Shown here piece after piece: positions 17,497 to 26,391 of a stretch of DNA of 64,000 nt. Both the position numbers and the translations under genes were made by a program. The DNA is from Taibaiella sp. (GTDB taxonomy: Bacteria; Bacteroidota; Bacteroidia; Chitinophagales; Chitinophagaceae), in NCBI GenBank assembly GCA_019638495.1, contig JAHBTQ010000003.1, positions 248,001 through 312,000 on the forward strand, read 5' to 3'. Within the stretch, counting starts at the first letter, position 1. Every line of letters starts with the position of its first letter. The notes under the pieces were generated by a model that worked only from the letters and a program-made list of their open reading frames with translations, was not told where the DNA came from and did not search any database.

Positions 17497-19032
17497 ATGA
17501 GCAACTTAAATATTACGCAAGTAGAAATAGGCAACCTTATTCTTGAAGACTATTATGAACTGTTAGTAGCTATGAAAGCTGCTTATCCACTTTGGCAGGG
17601 AAATTACTGGAGCGAGGGTGCGATTGAAAGAATGATAAACCATTTCCCAGAGGGACAGATAGTAGTGAAAGTAGACGGTAAAGTGGTAGGCTGCGCGCTT
17701 TCTATCATTGTAGATTACGACACCTTTGGGGATGTGCACACTTACAAACAAATAACGGGCAACTATCAGTTCAATACACACAATGCCTCTGGCGACGTTC
17801 TTTATGGTATCGAGGTGTTCATTCACCCGGATTATCGCGGATTGCGTCTCGGGCGCAGACTATACGATGCGCGGAAAGAACTTTGTGAAAACCTTGGATT
17901 GCGCGCCATAATTTTTGGCGGGCGGATTCCTAATTACCATAACTACGCTTCAGACCTGACGCCGAAAGATTATATCAACAAGGTGAAGCAGCGGGAGATA
18001 TTTGATCCGGTACTCTCTTTTCAGCTTGCCAATGATTTTCACGTAAAAAAAGTCCTTAAAAACTATATGCCGGGCGACGCGGAGAGCATGGACTATGCTA
18101 CGCTGTTGGAGTGGGATAATGTGTATTACGAGCGGGAGCCTAAGAAGTCATTCCGTGCTAAGAGCTATGTGCGCCTGGGACTCATCCAATGGCAGATGAG
18201 GCCTTACAGGGATATTTCGGAATTGTTTACGCAGGTAGAGTATTTTGTCGATTCGGTATCTGCATATAAAAGCGACTTTGCAATATTCCCGGAGCTTTTC
18301 AACGGTCCGCTTCTCGCAGAATTCAACAAGCTGCCTGAGGCAGAGGCAATGCGCGCCCTCGCGGCCTATACACCGGAGATAAAAGACAAGTTTGCAAGAC
18401 TTGCCATCGAATACAATGTGAACATTGTGTCAGGCAGTTTGCCGTCTATCGAAGACGGCAAACTCAAGAACGTTGGCTATTTGTGTCACAGGAACGGAAC
18501 AATCGATCAATACGAGAAAATACATATTACACCAGACGAAGCGAAAGCATGGGGCATTCGTGGAGGCGAGACCCTAAAGGTGTATGATACCGATGCGGGT
18601 AGGGTGGGTATTCTCATTTGTTACGATGTAGAGTTTCCTGAGCTGTCGAGACTGCTGGCGGAACAGGGTATGCAGATATTGTTCGTGCCATTCCTTACTG
18701 ATACGCAGAATGCCTACATGCGCGTACGGTGCTGTGCGCAGGCACGTGCTATCGAAAATGAATGTTTCGTAGCAATAACCGGAAGTGTCGGTAATCTTCC
18801 CAAAGTGAATAACATGGATATTCAGTATTCTCAGTCGGCGGTGTTCACACCTTGCGACTTTGCTTTCCCTTACAATGGCATCAAGAGTGAGGCTACCCCA
18901 AATACGGAGATGGTGCTGATATCAGATGTAGATCTTACTCTGCTTAATGAGCTCCACATGTATGGCAGTGTAAGAAACCTCAAGGATAGACGAAAGGACT
19001 TCTATGATCTGAAGCTCGTGAATAAGAAGTAA
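17497..19032 (+). CDS. Fused GNAT N-acetyltransferase and carbon-nitrogen hydrolase (nitrilase superfamily)
   Basis: 511 residues. The N-terminal GNAT domain (about 1-190) has the acetyl-CoA loop DYRGLRLGRRLYDAR. The C-terminal nitrilase-superfamily domain (about 222-500) shows the Glu-Lys-Cys triad: Glu about 266 in FPELFNGP, Lys about 341 in YEKIHITPDE, and Cys about 375 in ICYDVEFPEL. The fusion is known in bacteria, but the substrate is not established; an amide or amine is plausible for both halves. It lacks a signal peptide and is cytoplasmic. It diverges from trehalase across an 86-base gap. Confidence 0.9.
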   Translation: MSNLNITQVEIGNLILEDYYELLVAMKAAYPLWQGNYWSEGAIERMINHFPEGQIVVKVDGKVVGCALSIIVDYDTFGDVHTYKQITGNYQFNTHNASGDVLYGIEVFIHPDYRGLRLGRRLYDARKELCENLGLRAIIFGGRIPNYHNYASDLTPKDYINKVKQREIFDPVLSFQLANDFHVKKVLKNYMPGDAESMDYATLLEWDNVYYEREPKKSFRAKSYVRLGLIQWQMRPYRDISELFTQVEYFVDSVSAYKSDFAIFPELFNGPLLAEFNKLPEAEAMRALAAYTPEIKDKFARLAIEYNVNIVSGSLPSIEDGKLKNVGYLCHRNGTIDQYEKIHITPDEAKAWGIRGGETLKVYDTDAGRVGILICYDVEFPELSRLLAEQGMQILFVPFLTDTQNAYMRVRCCAQARAIENECFVAITGSVGNLPKVNNMDIQYSQSAVFTPCDFAFPYNGIKSEATPNTEMVLISDVDLTLLNELHMYGSVRNLKDRRKDFYDLKLVNKK

Positions 19033-19174
19033 CACTTTTTACTTTGTTTTTTTTTGTGGTTTTCTGTCATTGGTACTTCTCATCTGCTGGCACCGCCATT
19101 ATGCCATTTTTCGGCGCGAGTGAAAGTTGTAATTAGTCTGGTACTCGATGCAATTCATGCTGCTAATGTTGGGG

Positions 19175-19182
19175 TAAATTTG
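19175..19182 (+). promoter_or_regulatory. Bacteroidota -7 promoter box (TAAATTTG)
   Basis: Exact TAnnTTTG 35 bases upstream of the ATG at 19218, in the 185-base gap after the GNAT-nitrilase gene. Confidence 0.5.
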
Positions 19183-19217
19183 ATGTGTGTTTGCAGGAAC
19201 CCTTAACCCACTATACT

Positions 19218-19487
19218 ATGAACTCGACTGATTTGCTGGATGATTTAAGAGAACTCACTGTTGACGAAAATGGTGACCTCCACGAAATGAATATTATTGC
19301 GCTTGCATCTGTACTCGGGGTTACCGTACCATCGCTGGTGTCTATGCTGGCTGATCTGGAACGCCGCAATGAAATAGTCGCGAACATCAGCCCTAAATAC
19401 AGGCCGGATACGGGAGTGGTTGATTATAATGGTACGGTGAAGTTGATAACCGTGCCGCCTGATGACCGATTCAGTTCTGGTATCTGA
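19218..19487 (+). CDS. Small hypothetical protein, 89 aa, winged-helix-like
   Basis: A short acidic protein starting at the ATG at 19218; an in-frame GTG eleven codons earlier lies next to the promoter box and is unlikely. The first 60 residues (LLDDLRELTVDENGDLH, LASVLGVTVPSLVSMLADLERRNEI) look like a helix-turn-helix with a following strand. The tail PDTGVVDYNGTVKLITVPP could be the wing or an unrelated strand pair. No DNA-binding family can be named. It converges on the MATE gene with a 33-base gap. Confidence 0.6.
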   Translation: MNSTDLLDDLRELTVDENGDLHEMNIIALASVLGVTVPSLVSMLADLERRNEIVANISPKYRPDTGVVDYNGTVKLITVPPDDRFSSGI

Positions 19488-19520
19488 ACTTCAGTGGATA
19501 GTGAGGTGAGCGGAGCATGC

Positions 19521-20867
19521 TTATATTTTCTTTCCTTTCCATCGTCCGCTCCAGAGATATATCTGTGAGCCAATGAGTAAAGTGCTCCAGTATACAAACT
19601 CTGATCCCCAGCAGAGATACAGCGGACTGTGCCATTTGTGTATTACGAAGTAGCAATACACGAGGTAAAGGCCTACGCAACTTATTTCCATAGTGAGGTT
19701 CACGAGCGTGTTTCCTGTACCTACCACCGCATTGAACGATACAGTCGAAATGGCCATAACAATGGTTGCTACAATGATGACCCTAAGGCTAGGCAATGCG
19801 AAATCTATGAGTGTCTGATCTGAAGTGTAAACGGAGAGGAATGGCCTCGAAAAAAGTAACAGAAACACGCAAAGGACAGTAGCGTAGATGACGCTTAGGC
19901 GGATGATCTTCCACGTAATCTGTTTTACTTCGTTCGTACGTCCCTGGCCGATAATATTGCTCACCATAGTGTTACAGGTTGTTGCGAGTGCCCACGTGCC
20001 CACACTGACAATCCCAAAAATGTTCCTTAACACTTGCGATGCCGCAAGTGACTGGCCACCCAGGTGCTCTATGAAAAAGAAGAACACCAGCCAACCGCCA
20101 ATACTGAAAAGGAACTGTACTATCAAAGGAGCTGCGACAGAAAGAGAGCGACGGGTCATGTCAATATCGAACCGTAGGTAACGTGCAACGGGGTATTGTT
20201 TGTGTAGTTTATTGCCGACAAATATTGACGCGATCACCGCAAACCCCGCTATCTCTGCAATAACAGAGGCAATAGCGGCTCCGCGAAACCCGAGAGCGGG
20301 CATGCCCCCTTTACCGAAAATAAGCAGATAGTCGAACAGGATATTTGTGAGTGTGGCAACTATTGAGCTGTAAATCAGCACGCGTGAACGGTTGATGGCA
20401 ATAAAGAAAGAGCTTAGTAGCTGAGTAAGCACCAGGAAAGGAAGTGCCCAAATGCGAGCAAAAGTGAAACGTAAACTAAGGTCCAGATTTGCGGGATCAT
20501 GAAAGCTGAAATCGAATAGTATGGGTACTATCCACATGGTTAGCAGCATCAGGCCAAACGAGAATAGCGTAGAAAGGAGCAGCCCGTTCGCAAATACCCG
20601 GGTGAGTCCATCCTGGTCTTCCTCTCCGGCCCGGCGTGCCATCTGTATTTGCACACCACTCGCCAGTCCATATCCCACCATTGAAAGTATGAGATAAAAC
20701 ACACCGGTAATTCCATTCACACCCAGCTCCCTTTCACCCAGCCTACCAATGAAGACTGTATTAGTGAAAAAGTTTAGTTGGGGAATTAGAATCGACAAAG
20801 AAATCGGGGCTGCCAGGCGTAATATCTGCCTGTTAGTAGTGGCTACCCCAAGGTTTGTCATGTGCAT
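19521..20867 (-). CDS. MATE-family multidrug/cation antiporter
   Basis: 448 residues with about twelve hydrophobic helices arranged as two MatE halves. Typical MATE phrases are present: LAAPISLSILIPQLNFFTNTVFIGRLGE at the start (split here for length), LLSSFFIAINRSR mid-protein and SFNAVVGTGNTLVN near the end. Such proteins exchange Na+ or H+ for cationic drugs or metabolites at the inner membrane. Two nearby ATG codons exist at the N-terminus (20867 and 20861) and I cannot choose firmly. The gene diverges from the KKDGTPD-repeat gene. Confidence 0.9.
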   Translation of the reverse strand: MHMTNLGVATTNRQILRLAAPISLSILIPQLNFFTNTVFIGRLGERELGVNGITGVFYLILSMVGYGLASGVQIQMARRAGEEDQDGLTRVFANGLLLSTLFSFGLMLLTMWIVPILFDFSFHDPANLDLSLRFTFARIWALPFLVLTQLLSSFFIAINRSRVLIYSSIVATLTNILFDYLLIFGKGGMPALGFRGAAIASVIAEIAGFAVIASIFVGNKLHKQYPVARYLRFDIDMTRRSLSVAAPLIVQFLFSIGGWLVFFFFIEHLGGQSLAASQVLRNIFGIVSVGTWALATTCNTMVSNIIGQGRTNEVKQITWKIIRLSVIYATVLCVFLLLFSRPFLSVYTSDQTLIDFALPSLRVIIVATIVMAISTVSFNAVVGTGNTLVNLTMEISCVGLYLVYCYFVIHKWHSPLYLCWGSEFVYWSTLLIGSQIYLWSGRWKGKKI

Positions 20868-20997
20868 TTGTTTTTAGGGCCGCAAAGCTACTTCTTTGCA
20901 ACTAAGTATAGAGATAGATGTTCCTATACATGTTACATGTTACTGCGGGAAATCTATATAATGTTCGTTGTTAACACTTCTTTACATGATAATATTG

Positions 20998-21026
20998 TTG
21001 GAGGATTTGGAACTGTAGTAACTTAG
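20998..21026 (+). promoter_or_regulatory. Promoter with -33 TTG and -7 TAACTTAG
   Basis: TTG at 20998-21000, an 18-base spacer, then TAACTTAG at 21019-21026, which differs from TAnnTTTG at one position. It ends 16 bases before the ATG at 21043. This is one of the better two-part promoters in the window. Confidence 0.5.
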
Positions 21027-21042
21027 CATAAAATCACAAGCA

Positions 21043-21324
21043 ATGAAGAAGCTATTGTTCGTTTTATTGTCTGTATTGATGCTTGGCGCAGGGTACGCTA
21101 ACGCACAATCCAAAGGGGCCAAAATGAAGGCCGAAAAAGAAGTAACAAAGAAACAGGACGCTAAGGCTGAGCCTGTAAAACAAACTGAAGAGACAAAACT
21201 AAAAAAGGACGGTACTCCGGATATGCGCTACAAAGAAAATAAAGCAGCAAAGGAGCAGGCAAAGCCAGCCGGCCCAATGAAAAAAGACGGAACGCCAGAC
21301 AAGCGCTACAAGGCGAATAAATAG
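21043..21324 (+). CDS. Secreted small Lys-rich protein with two KKDGTPDxRYKxNK repeats
   Basis: 93 residues. Signal peptide 1-21 (ends ANAQS), a Lys/Glu/Ala-rich spacer, and two copies of a 14-residue motif: LKKDGTPDMRYKENK (about 58-72) and MKKDGTPDKRYKANK (about 79-93), the second forming the exact C-terminus. The mature protein is very basic and probably disordered. I know this motif only as a recurring feature of uncharacterised Bacteroidota proteins. It is followed by a strong terminator at 21347-21372, so the gene is a monocistronic unit with its own promoter, suggesting high expression. Confidence 0.7.
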   Translation: MKKLLFVLLSVLMLGAGYANAQSKGAKMKAEKEVTKKQDAKAEPVKQTEETKLKKDGTPDMRYKENKAAKEQAKPAGPMKKDGTPDKRYKANK

Positions 21325-21346
21325 AGTCTAGCAAAATATGTTTAAA

Positions 21347-21372
21347 CAAAGGCCGGCCAACGCCGGCCTTTG
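21347..21372 (+). terminator. Rho-independent terminator
   Basis: Perfect 11-bp GC-rich stem (CAAAGGCCGGC paired with GCCGGCCTTTG) around a CAAC loop, just after the stop at 21324. The T tract is short. Confidence 0.8.
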
Positions 21373-21431
21373 TTATGTGCCGTTGACATTGCATTAACCA
21401 CCCACCGTTCCAAATTAAATAGGGATATTTA

Positions 21432-21439
21432 TATTTTTG
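21432..21439 (+). promoter_or_regulatory. Bacteroidota -7 promoter box (TATTTTTG)
   Basis: Exact TAnnTTTG 17 bases before the ATG at 21457. It follows the terminator of the preceding gene, so it is the likely promoter of the lipoprotein-MBOAT-SGNH cluster. Confidence 0.6.
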
Positions 21440-21456
21440 CGACAATAACTTAATTT

Positions 21457-21999
21457 ATGCGCCTTACCCTTTACTTGATAACTATTTTATTTATTTTCTC
21501 CGGTTGTGGTGCAGAGCACGGTGGTGCGTCTGTTCACATAGTGAAAGAAGGTAATTTTTCTATCCTCATCCCGGATCCGGTTAAGAAGACTCAAAAGACT
21601 GAAAATACAGTTTTTGGAAAGCAGGTGAGGTATTTCGTACGTTGGGCACCGTCGTCAGTGGCAATAGACAAGTTCAAACTTTTTGAGGTTAGTTATACCG
21701 CCTGTCCGCCATCTGTGACTGCAGATAGTGTGCATCTGAATCGCGTCCTTGACGATGCGGTGGAAAACAGGAAAAAAGATTTCTCCGAGGTTGAGGTGAT
21801 TGAGTCGCAGGCTATTGAGCTAAACGGTTATCCCGGGCGTGCATTCTTTTTCGACGATCCGAAGGGTAATACTATTGTTACCGTGAAAATCTGCATAGCT
21901 GGTGGCAAGCTTTATGACCTTGTAGTTATTGCGAAGAAGAACTATGCCACGAACAATGAGGCCGCAGATTTCTTTAACTCATTCAAGCTATTAGATTAG
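21457..21999 (+). CDS. Lipoprotein of unknown function, PsbP/DUF-like
   Basis: 180 residues with lipobox FSGC (Cys17). The mature region reads as an alpha/beta domain: FSILIPDPVKKTQKT, RYFVRWAPSS, FEVSYTACPPS, NGYPGRAFFFDDP and a final helix AADFFNSFKLLD. The overall pattern resembles PsbP-like ligand-binding lipoproteins, but this is a weak call. It heads the probable operon with the MBOAT and SGNH genes (22-base gap to the next start), so a role in the envelope near that system is plausible but not shown. Confidence 0.65.
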   Translation: MRLTLYLITILFIFSGCGAEHGGASVHIVKEGNFSILIPDPVKKTQKTENTVFGKQVRYFVRWAPSSVAIDKFKLFEVSYTACPPSVTADSVHLNRVLDDAVENRKKDFSEVEVIESQAIELNGYPGRAFFFDDPKGNTIVTVKICIAGGKLYDLVVIAKKNYATNNEAADFFNSFKLLD

Positions 22000-22021
22000 C
22001 ATCACCCTCAACATTCGGGAT

Positions 22022-23440
22022 ATGTTATTTAATACACTTGAATTTGCCCGGTTTTTTGCCATTGTTTTTGCTGTCTATTGGCTTGTAGCCAGGTGGCCAG
22101 TAGTACAGAGAGTGGTGCTTTTGGCCGCTAACTTCTATTTTTACAGTAACCTGCACTATTCATTTCCTATCTACCTCGGCGCGATGATCTGGGTGGGTTA
22201 TTTATTTGCAATGGCTATTGATGGCCAGGAAGATCAGAAAAAGCGGAAGGCAACGCTGGTAGCAGGCATCTGCATTCTTGGATTCGGTCTCACTTATATC
22301 AAATATAGCGGTTTGATATTGGGTAGTATTGAAGGGCTGTCACGCTGGCAGTCGAGCGCACTTGGTATCCTGGTGCCTTTGGGTATAAGTTATTACACAT
22401 TCTCCTCTATTGGGTACATCACGGACGTATACCGGAAAAAGGTGACGCGGGAACCTGATTTTATTATTTATGCCAGCTACATCAGCTTCTTTCCACATCT
22501 TTTGTCAGGGCCTATTCCATCGTCGGCTACGATATTACCACAATTCAGAAAACCTAAGTTCCCATCTGCTGATCAGATAGAGCAGTCAATTGCAGAGATA
22601 GGGTGGGGGTTATTCAAGAAAATGGTTGTCGCTGCAAACGTTGAGAAGACGGTAAACTATTGTTACGCGCATTATGAAGACCTGAATGGTAGCACGCTCT
22701 TCCTGGGTGTAATGCTCTTTAATCTATATCTATACGCCGACTTTTCGGCTTATTCTGAGATTGCGCGGGGAGTGGGCCGGTTACTAGGCATAGAACTTAC
22801 ACAAAACTTCAAGATGCCATTTTTTAGCCGGAATCCGGGTGAGTTCTGGCGCAGATGGCATACTTCTTTGCGGAAGTGGATGCTCGATTATCTCTATCTC
22901 CCTTTGGGCGGCAATAGAGGGTCAAAGTTTAAGTATGTGATGGTGATGTTGTTCATCTTTAGCTTCAGCGGCTTGTGGCATGGTGCCAACATGACATTTG
23001 TTTGCTGGGGACTGCTGAACGGGATTTACTTCCTGCCCTACATTTTATCAGACAAGCTCACTCGATACAAGAACGTGGTTGCCGCTGGTCGTTTGTTCCC
23101 TACAGGAAAGGAGGCCATGCAACTGGCACTCACATTTTTTCTTGTTACACTTACACGTATTTTCTTTCGCGCGCCCAATATGACAGTGGTCAAGGGACTG
23201 GTTGTGAAGATATTCTCAGCGAGCGTACTGGAGGCACCAATGACGTTGGTGTTGCAGAAGGTGGCGTGGTGCATACCGATGTTGATGTTTGAGTGGGTGC
23301 AAAGAGAAAAGCGATATGTCCTGGAACTTGGCCGGAATAATATGGCGTTGCGTGTAGCGGGTTACCTTGTAATAGGTGTGCTCGTATATGAGCTGCGCGC
23401 CAAAGTGAATGCCAGTGAATACTATTATTTTAAATTCTAA
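22022..23440 (+). CDS. MBOAT-family membrane O-acyltransferase (AlgI/DltB-like)
   Basis: 472 residues with about eleven hydrophobic helices. It moves acyl groups, usually acetyl, across the inner membrane for attachment to an extracytoplasmic polymer. The MBOAT signature is clear: FFPHLLSGPI, YLYADFSAYSEIARG, FSRNPGEFWRRWHTSLRKW, LYLPLGGNRG, and the invariant histidine in SGLWHGAN (about residue 320). The next gene, 21 bases downstream, encodes an SGNH-type lipoprotein, the usual periplasmic partner in alginate-type acetylation. No polymerase or glycosyltransferase genes are adjacent, so the acceptor polymer is unknown. Confidence 0.93.
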   Translation: MLFNTLEFARFFAIVFAVYWLVARWPVVQRVVLLAANFYFYSNLHYSFPIYLGAMIWVGYLFAMAIDGQEDQKKRKATLVAGICILGFGLTYIKYSGLILGSIEGLSRWQSSALGILVPLGISYYTFSSIGYITDVYRKKVTREPDFIIYASYISFFPHLLSGPIPSSATILPQFRKPKFPSADQIEQSIAEIGWGLFKKMVVAANVEKTVNYCYAHYEDLNGSTLFLGVMLFNLYLYADFSAYSEIARGVGRLLGIELTQNFKMPFFSRNPGEFWRRWHTSLRKWMLDYLYLPLGGNRGSKFKYVMVMLFIFSFSGLWHGANMTFVCWGLLNGIYFLPYILSDKLTRYKNVVAAGRLFPTGKEAMQLALTFFLVTLTRIFFRAPNMTVVKGLVVKIFSASVLEAPMTLVLQKVAWCIPMLMFEWVQREKRYVLELGRNNMALRVAGYLVIGVLVYELRAKVNASEYYYFKF

Positions 23441-23461
23441 TCATAAAACTACCATTAGAAA

Positions 23462-24499
23462 ATGAAGAAGTGCCTTTTATCCTTTGCTGCATGCATTTCC
23501 TTGCTGACAATGGGCTGCGGTAACAGCGCAAGCGAGAACACTGCTGAAGCGGTTGCGCAAAAGCAGCAGACCAATGCATTACTTGCTGAGAGTAAGAAGA
23601 ATGCATCTGAGATTGAAAAGCTCAACGAGCAATACCATGAGGTGCCAGACGAGCGTATGCTGAACAACGGAGGGCAGAATAGCCCTGTCTACAAAGAACT
23701 GCAACAACGCTACAAGACACAACTGGGTGCCATGAAGCAAAGCGTGGAGGCTACCGGAGCCAAATTTGTGGTTGTTATCATTACGCCTGAGGTTGGCAAG
23801 AATATCAGCGCGTTGACACGCTACGGGCATCCGTTTATCAAGCAGGCTTGTACAGATCTGGGTGTAGACGTCTATGATCTGAGCCCGGTAATTGCGGCAC
23901 AAGATGCGCGCGTGATAACCCAGGTGCCACGAGACGGCCACTGGTCAAAAAAGGGCGCAGAGTTTCTCGCAAATCAACTGGACCCTATATTGGTAAAGTA
24001 CGCAGGTCATAAGAGTACAAAGACTTACGCCGATGCCGAGCGCCCGGAAACATTTGGCGACCTGGCGCCTAGTTATGAAGAGATACTGGACGGCGGTAAG
24101 GACATGCCATACAAAGTCACTTCAAATGCACAGGGTCTGCGCATGGACCATGACATCAAGTTTCCGAAGGCGAAGCAGCACATTCTGTTTCTTGGTGGAT
24201 CACAATTCTTCTCGCCCTTCCTTGACAATGAATTCATAGCAACGACGCTGCTGCAGAAAAAGCATCCGGAGATGGAGATAATGAACGCGGCAATGATAGC
24301 AGGATGTACCGATGACTTCCTGTCTCAGTGGGAGGAAAAGGCAAAATATTCTGAGCCGGACGTTGTTATCGTGCAGACCAACGGTACGGATATCACAGAT
24401 CTGTTCTTTACAAATCGTAATCACATGGCTCGCACCAAGAAGCCATACTATCCCTCGCCTGTGGAGGAGAAGTATTTTTTAGAGACCTACCGGAAATAA
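23462..24499 (+). CDS. SGNH/AlgJ-X-like lipoprotein, partner of the MBOAT protein
   Basis: 345 residues with lipobox TMGC (Cys19). Two alpha/beta halves are visible. The first (about 75-190) has VVVIITPEVG, LGVDVYDLSPVI and the catalytic-type DGHWSKKGAEFLA, matching the D-H-W block of AlgJ/AlgX acetyltransferases. The second (about 230-330) has a degenerate nucleophile block ILFLGGSQFF, then NAAMIAGCTDD and VVIVQTNGTD, matching the remaining SGNH blocks. The Ser of GGS and the upstream D-H pair may form the active site across the two halves. It probably transfers acyl groups from the MBOAT protein to a surface polymer. A terminator follows at 24522. Confidence 0.8.
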   Translation: MKKCLLSFAACISLLTMGCGNSASENTAEAVAQKQQTNALLAESKKNASEIEKLNEQYHEVPDERMLNNGGQNSPVYKELQQRYKTQLGAMKQSVEATGAKFVVVIITPEVGKNISALTRYGHPFIKQACTDLGVDVYDLSPVIAAQDARVITQVPRDGHWSKKGAEFLANQLDPILVKYAGHKSTKTYADAERPETFGDLAPSYEEILDGGKDMPYKVTSNAQGLRMDHDIKFPKAKQHILFLGGSQFFSPFLDNEFIATTLLQKKHPEMEIMNAAMIAGCTDDFLSQWEEKAKYSEPDVVIVQTNGTDITDLFFTNRNHMARTKKPYYPSPVEEKYFLETYRK

Positions 24500-24521
24500 G
24501 GGTTTGTATCTATGAAAATAG

Positions 24522-24545
24522 GAAAGGGCCTTTGAGGGCCCTTTC
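24522..24545. terminator. Bidirectional hairpin terminator
   Basis: Nine-bp stem (GAAAGGGCC with GGCCCTTTC) and a six-base loop, midway between the convergent SGNH and fhs genes. It has a T-rich side only for the + strand. Confidence 0.75.
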
Positions 24546-24571
24546 TTATTACGTGTTGCAAATGACTTGGT

Positions 24572-26263
24572 TTAGCTCAGCCCTTCTATTTCTCCATTTA
24601 CCAATTTGATATGCATTGCTTGTGGGTCCTTTGGCAGGCCCGGCATACGCATTATTTCACCGGCTACGGCAACAATGAAGCCTGCACCTGCATTGATCAC
24701 CAGGTCACGTACGTTAATGGTGAAGCCTTCCGGTGCACAGATCTTCTTCTCGTCGTCTGAGAATGAATACTGCGTCTTTGCGATACAAATTGGAAGGTTC
24801 CCCCAGCCATTCGCTTCAAAAGATTTTAGTTTGTTCACTGCCGGACCACTGAATGTAACATTGCCCGCCCTGTATATCTTGGTGGCTATCTTCTCAATCT
24901 TGGTTTTAATCGAGTCCGTAAGGTCGTAGGTAAAGTTGATGTCTTTTGATGGATTGTTTTCAATAAGGTTTACAACTTTTTGTGCCAGGTCAGCTGCGCC
25001 TTCGCCTCCGCGCACAAATCCGTTATTGATAGCAAATACTACGCCTTCTTTTTCACATAGGTCAGCAAGGAAGTTGATCTCCTCATCAGAGTCATGCTTG
25101 AATCGGTTAAAGGATACCACTACACTCTGTCCGAAGCCCTTCATGTTCTGAATGTGGCGTTGCAGGTTTGGTGAGCCTGCTTTCAGCGCATCCATGTTTG
25201 GCTTGGTGATTTCCGTGGCCGGCACACCGCCATGCAGCTTTAGTGCGGCAGTTGTGGCCACTATTACCGTCGCCTTTGGCCTGAGGCCGGAAAGCCTGCA
25301 TTTGATGTCCAGGAATTTTTCTGCACCAAGGTCACTACCGAATCCGGACTCGGTAACTACGTAGTCTGTGCAGCTAAGTGCCATCTTGGTAGCAAGTACA
25401 GAGTTACAGCCATGTGCAATATTGGCAAACGGACCACCGTGCACGAATGCCGTTGTGTTTTCTGTTGTTTGTACAAGGTTAGGCAATATTGCATCTTTCA
25501 GCAGCACGGTAATTGACTCAGCAATACCCAGGTCTTTCACAGTAAACGGGGTTTTGTCTGTACGATAGCCGAGAACTATACGCTCAATGCGCGCCTGGAG
25601 ATCTTCTACGCTCGTAGAGAGGCAGAACAGTGCCATGATCTCAGATGCCGGCGTAATGTCAAAGCCCATTTCTGTAGGGATGCCATTAGCGCTGCCACCC
25701 AGGCCGCTGACCATATTGCGCAGAGAGCGGTCATTTACGTCCAGTACACGACGCCAAACTACACGCTCCAGTGCCTTATCTGTATTGCGGTTCTGGTACT
25801 GATAGTTGTCCAGCAGCGCAGCGATCATATTGTTGGCACAGGTGATGGCATGGAAGTCGCCGGTGAAATGAAGATTTATGTCCTCCATGGGCAATACTTG
25901 CGAATATCCTCCGCCTGCCGCGCCACCCTTCATGCCGAAGCATGGACCCAGGCTAGGTTCGCGAAGGGCAACTGCAGCCTTTTTGCCTATATAATTAAGA
26001 CCAAGTGACAATGCCACACTCGTAACTGTCTTGCCTACGCCTGCCTTATTGGGCGTGATGGCAGTAATTAGTATAAGGTTGCTGTTCTTGATTTTGTCTT
26101 CGTTCAGGTAGGTTAGTGGAACCTTTCCTTTGTACTTGCCATATGGGATAATGTCATCGGCATTGATGCCCACATTCTCTGCAATTGTGCTTATGTGCTT
26201 AAGCTGGGTTGACCTCGAAATTTCAATGTCCGAAGGAAACGGTTTGGATGCTGTGTCTGACAT
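24572..26263 (-). CDS. fhs: Formate-tetrahydrofolate ligase
   Basis: ATP-dependent synthesis of 10-formyl-tetrahydrofolate from formate, feeding purine and methionyl-tRNA formylation. 563 residues from the ATG at 26263; an upstream in-frame TTG would add eleven residues with no family support. Recognisable segments are the nucleotide-binding [57 protein letters not shown] and [13 protein letters not shown]. The C-terminus holds [11 protein letters not shown]. It is a monofunctional enzyme. It converges with the SGNH gene and diverges from the WalJ gene. Confidence 0.97.
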   Translation of the reverse strand: MSDTASKPFPSDIEISRSTQLKHISTIAENVGINADDIIPYGKYKGKVPLTYLNEDKIKNSNLILITAITPNKAGVGKTVTSVALSLGLNYIGKKAAVALREPSLGPCFGMKGGAAGGGYSQVLPMEDINLHFTGDFHAITCANNMIAALLDNYQYQNRNTDKALERVVWRRVLDVNDRSLRNMVSGLGGSANGIPTEMGFDITPASEIMALFCLSTSVEDLQARIERIVLGYRTDKTPFTVKDLGIAESITVLLKDAILPNLVQTTENTTAFVHGGPFANIAHGCNSVLATKMALSCTDYVVTESGFGSDLGAEKFLDIKCRLSGLRPKATVIVATTAALKLHGGVPATEITKPNMDALKAGSPNLQRHIQNMKGFGQSVVVSFNRFKHDSDEEINFLADLCEKEGVVFAINNGFVRGGEGAADLAQKVVNLIENNPSKDINFTYDLTDSIKTKIEKIATKIYRAGNVTFSGPAVNKLKSFEANGWGNLPICIAKTQYSFSDDEKKICAPEGFTINVRDLVINAGAGFIVAVAGEIMRMPGLPKDPQAMHIKLVNGEIEGLS

Positions 26264-26379
26264 AGTTTTATTTGATTTTGCCTGAAAGTAATGCAAATTG
26301 ACAGAATATAAAAACAGGAATCCGGCTCCTGGGGATATGTTTGCAGGGTGTATATGTGCCGGCAGGAGATGCTCTTGCT

Positions 26380-26387
26380 TATCTTTG
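26380..26387 (+). promoter_or_regulatory. Bacteroidota -7 promoter box (TATCTTTG), likely leaderless
   Basis: Exact TAnnTTTG ending four bases before the ATG at 26392, the same spacing as at rlmN. This is also the main argument for starting the hydrolase at 26392. Confidence 0.55.
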
Positions 26388-26391
26388 TCTC

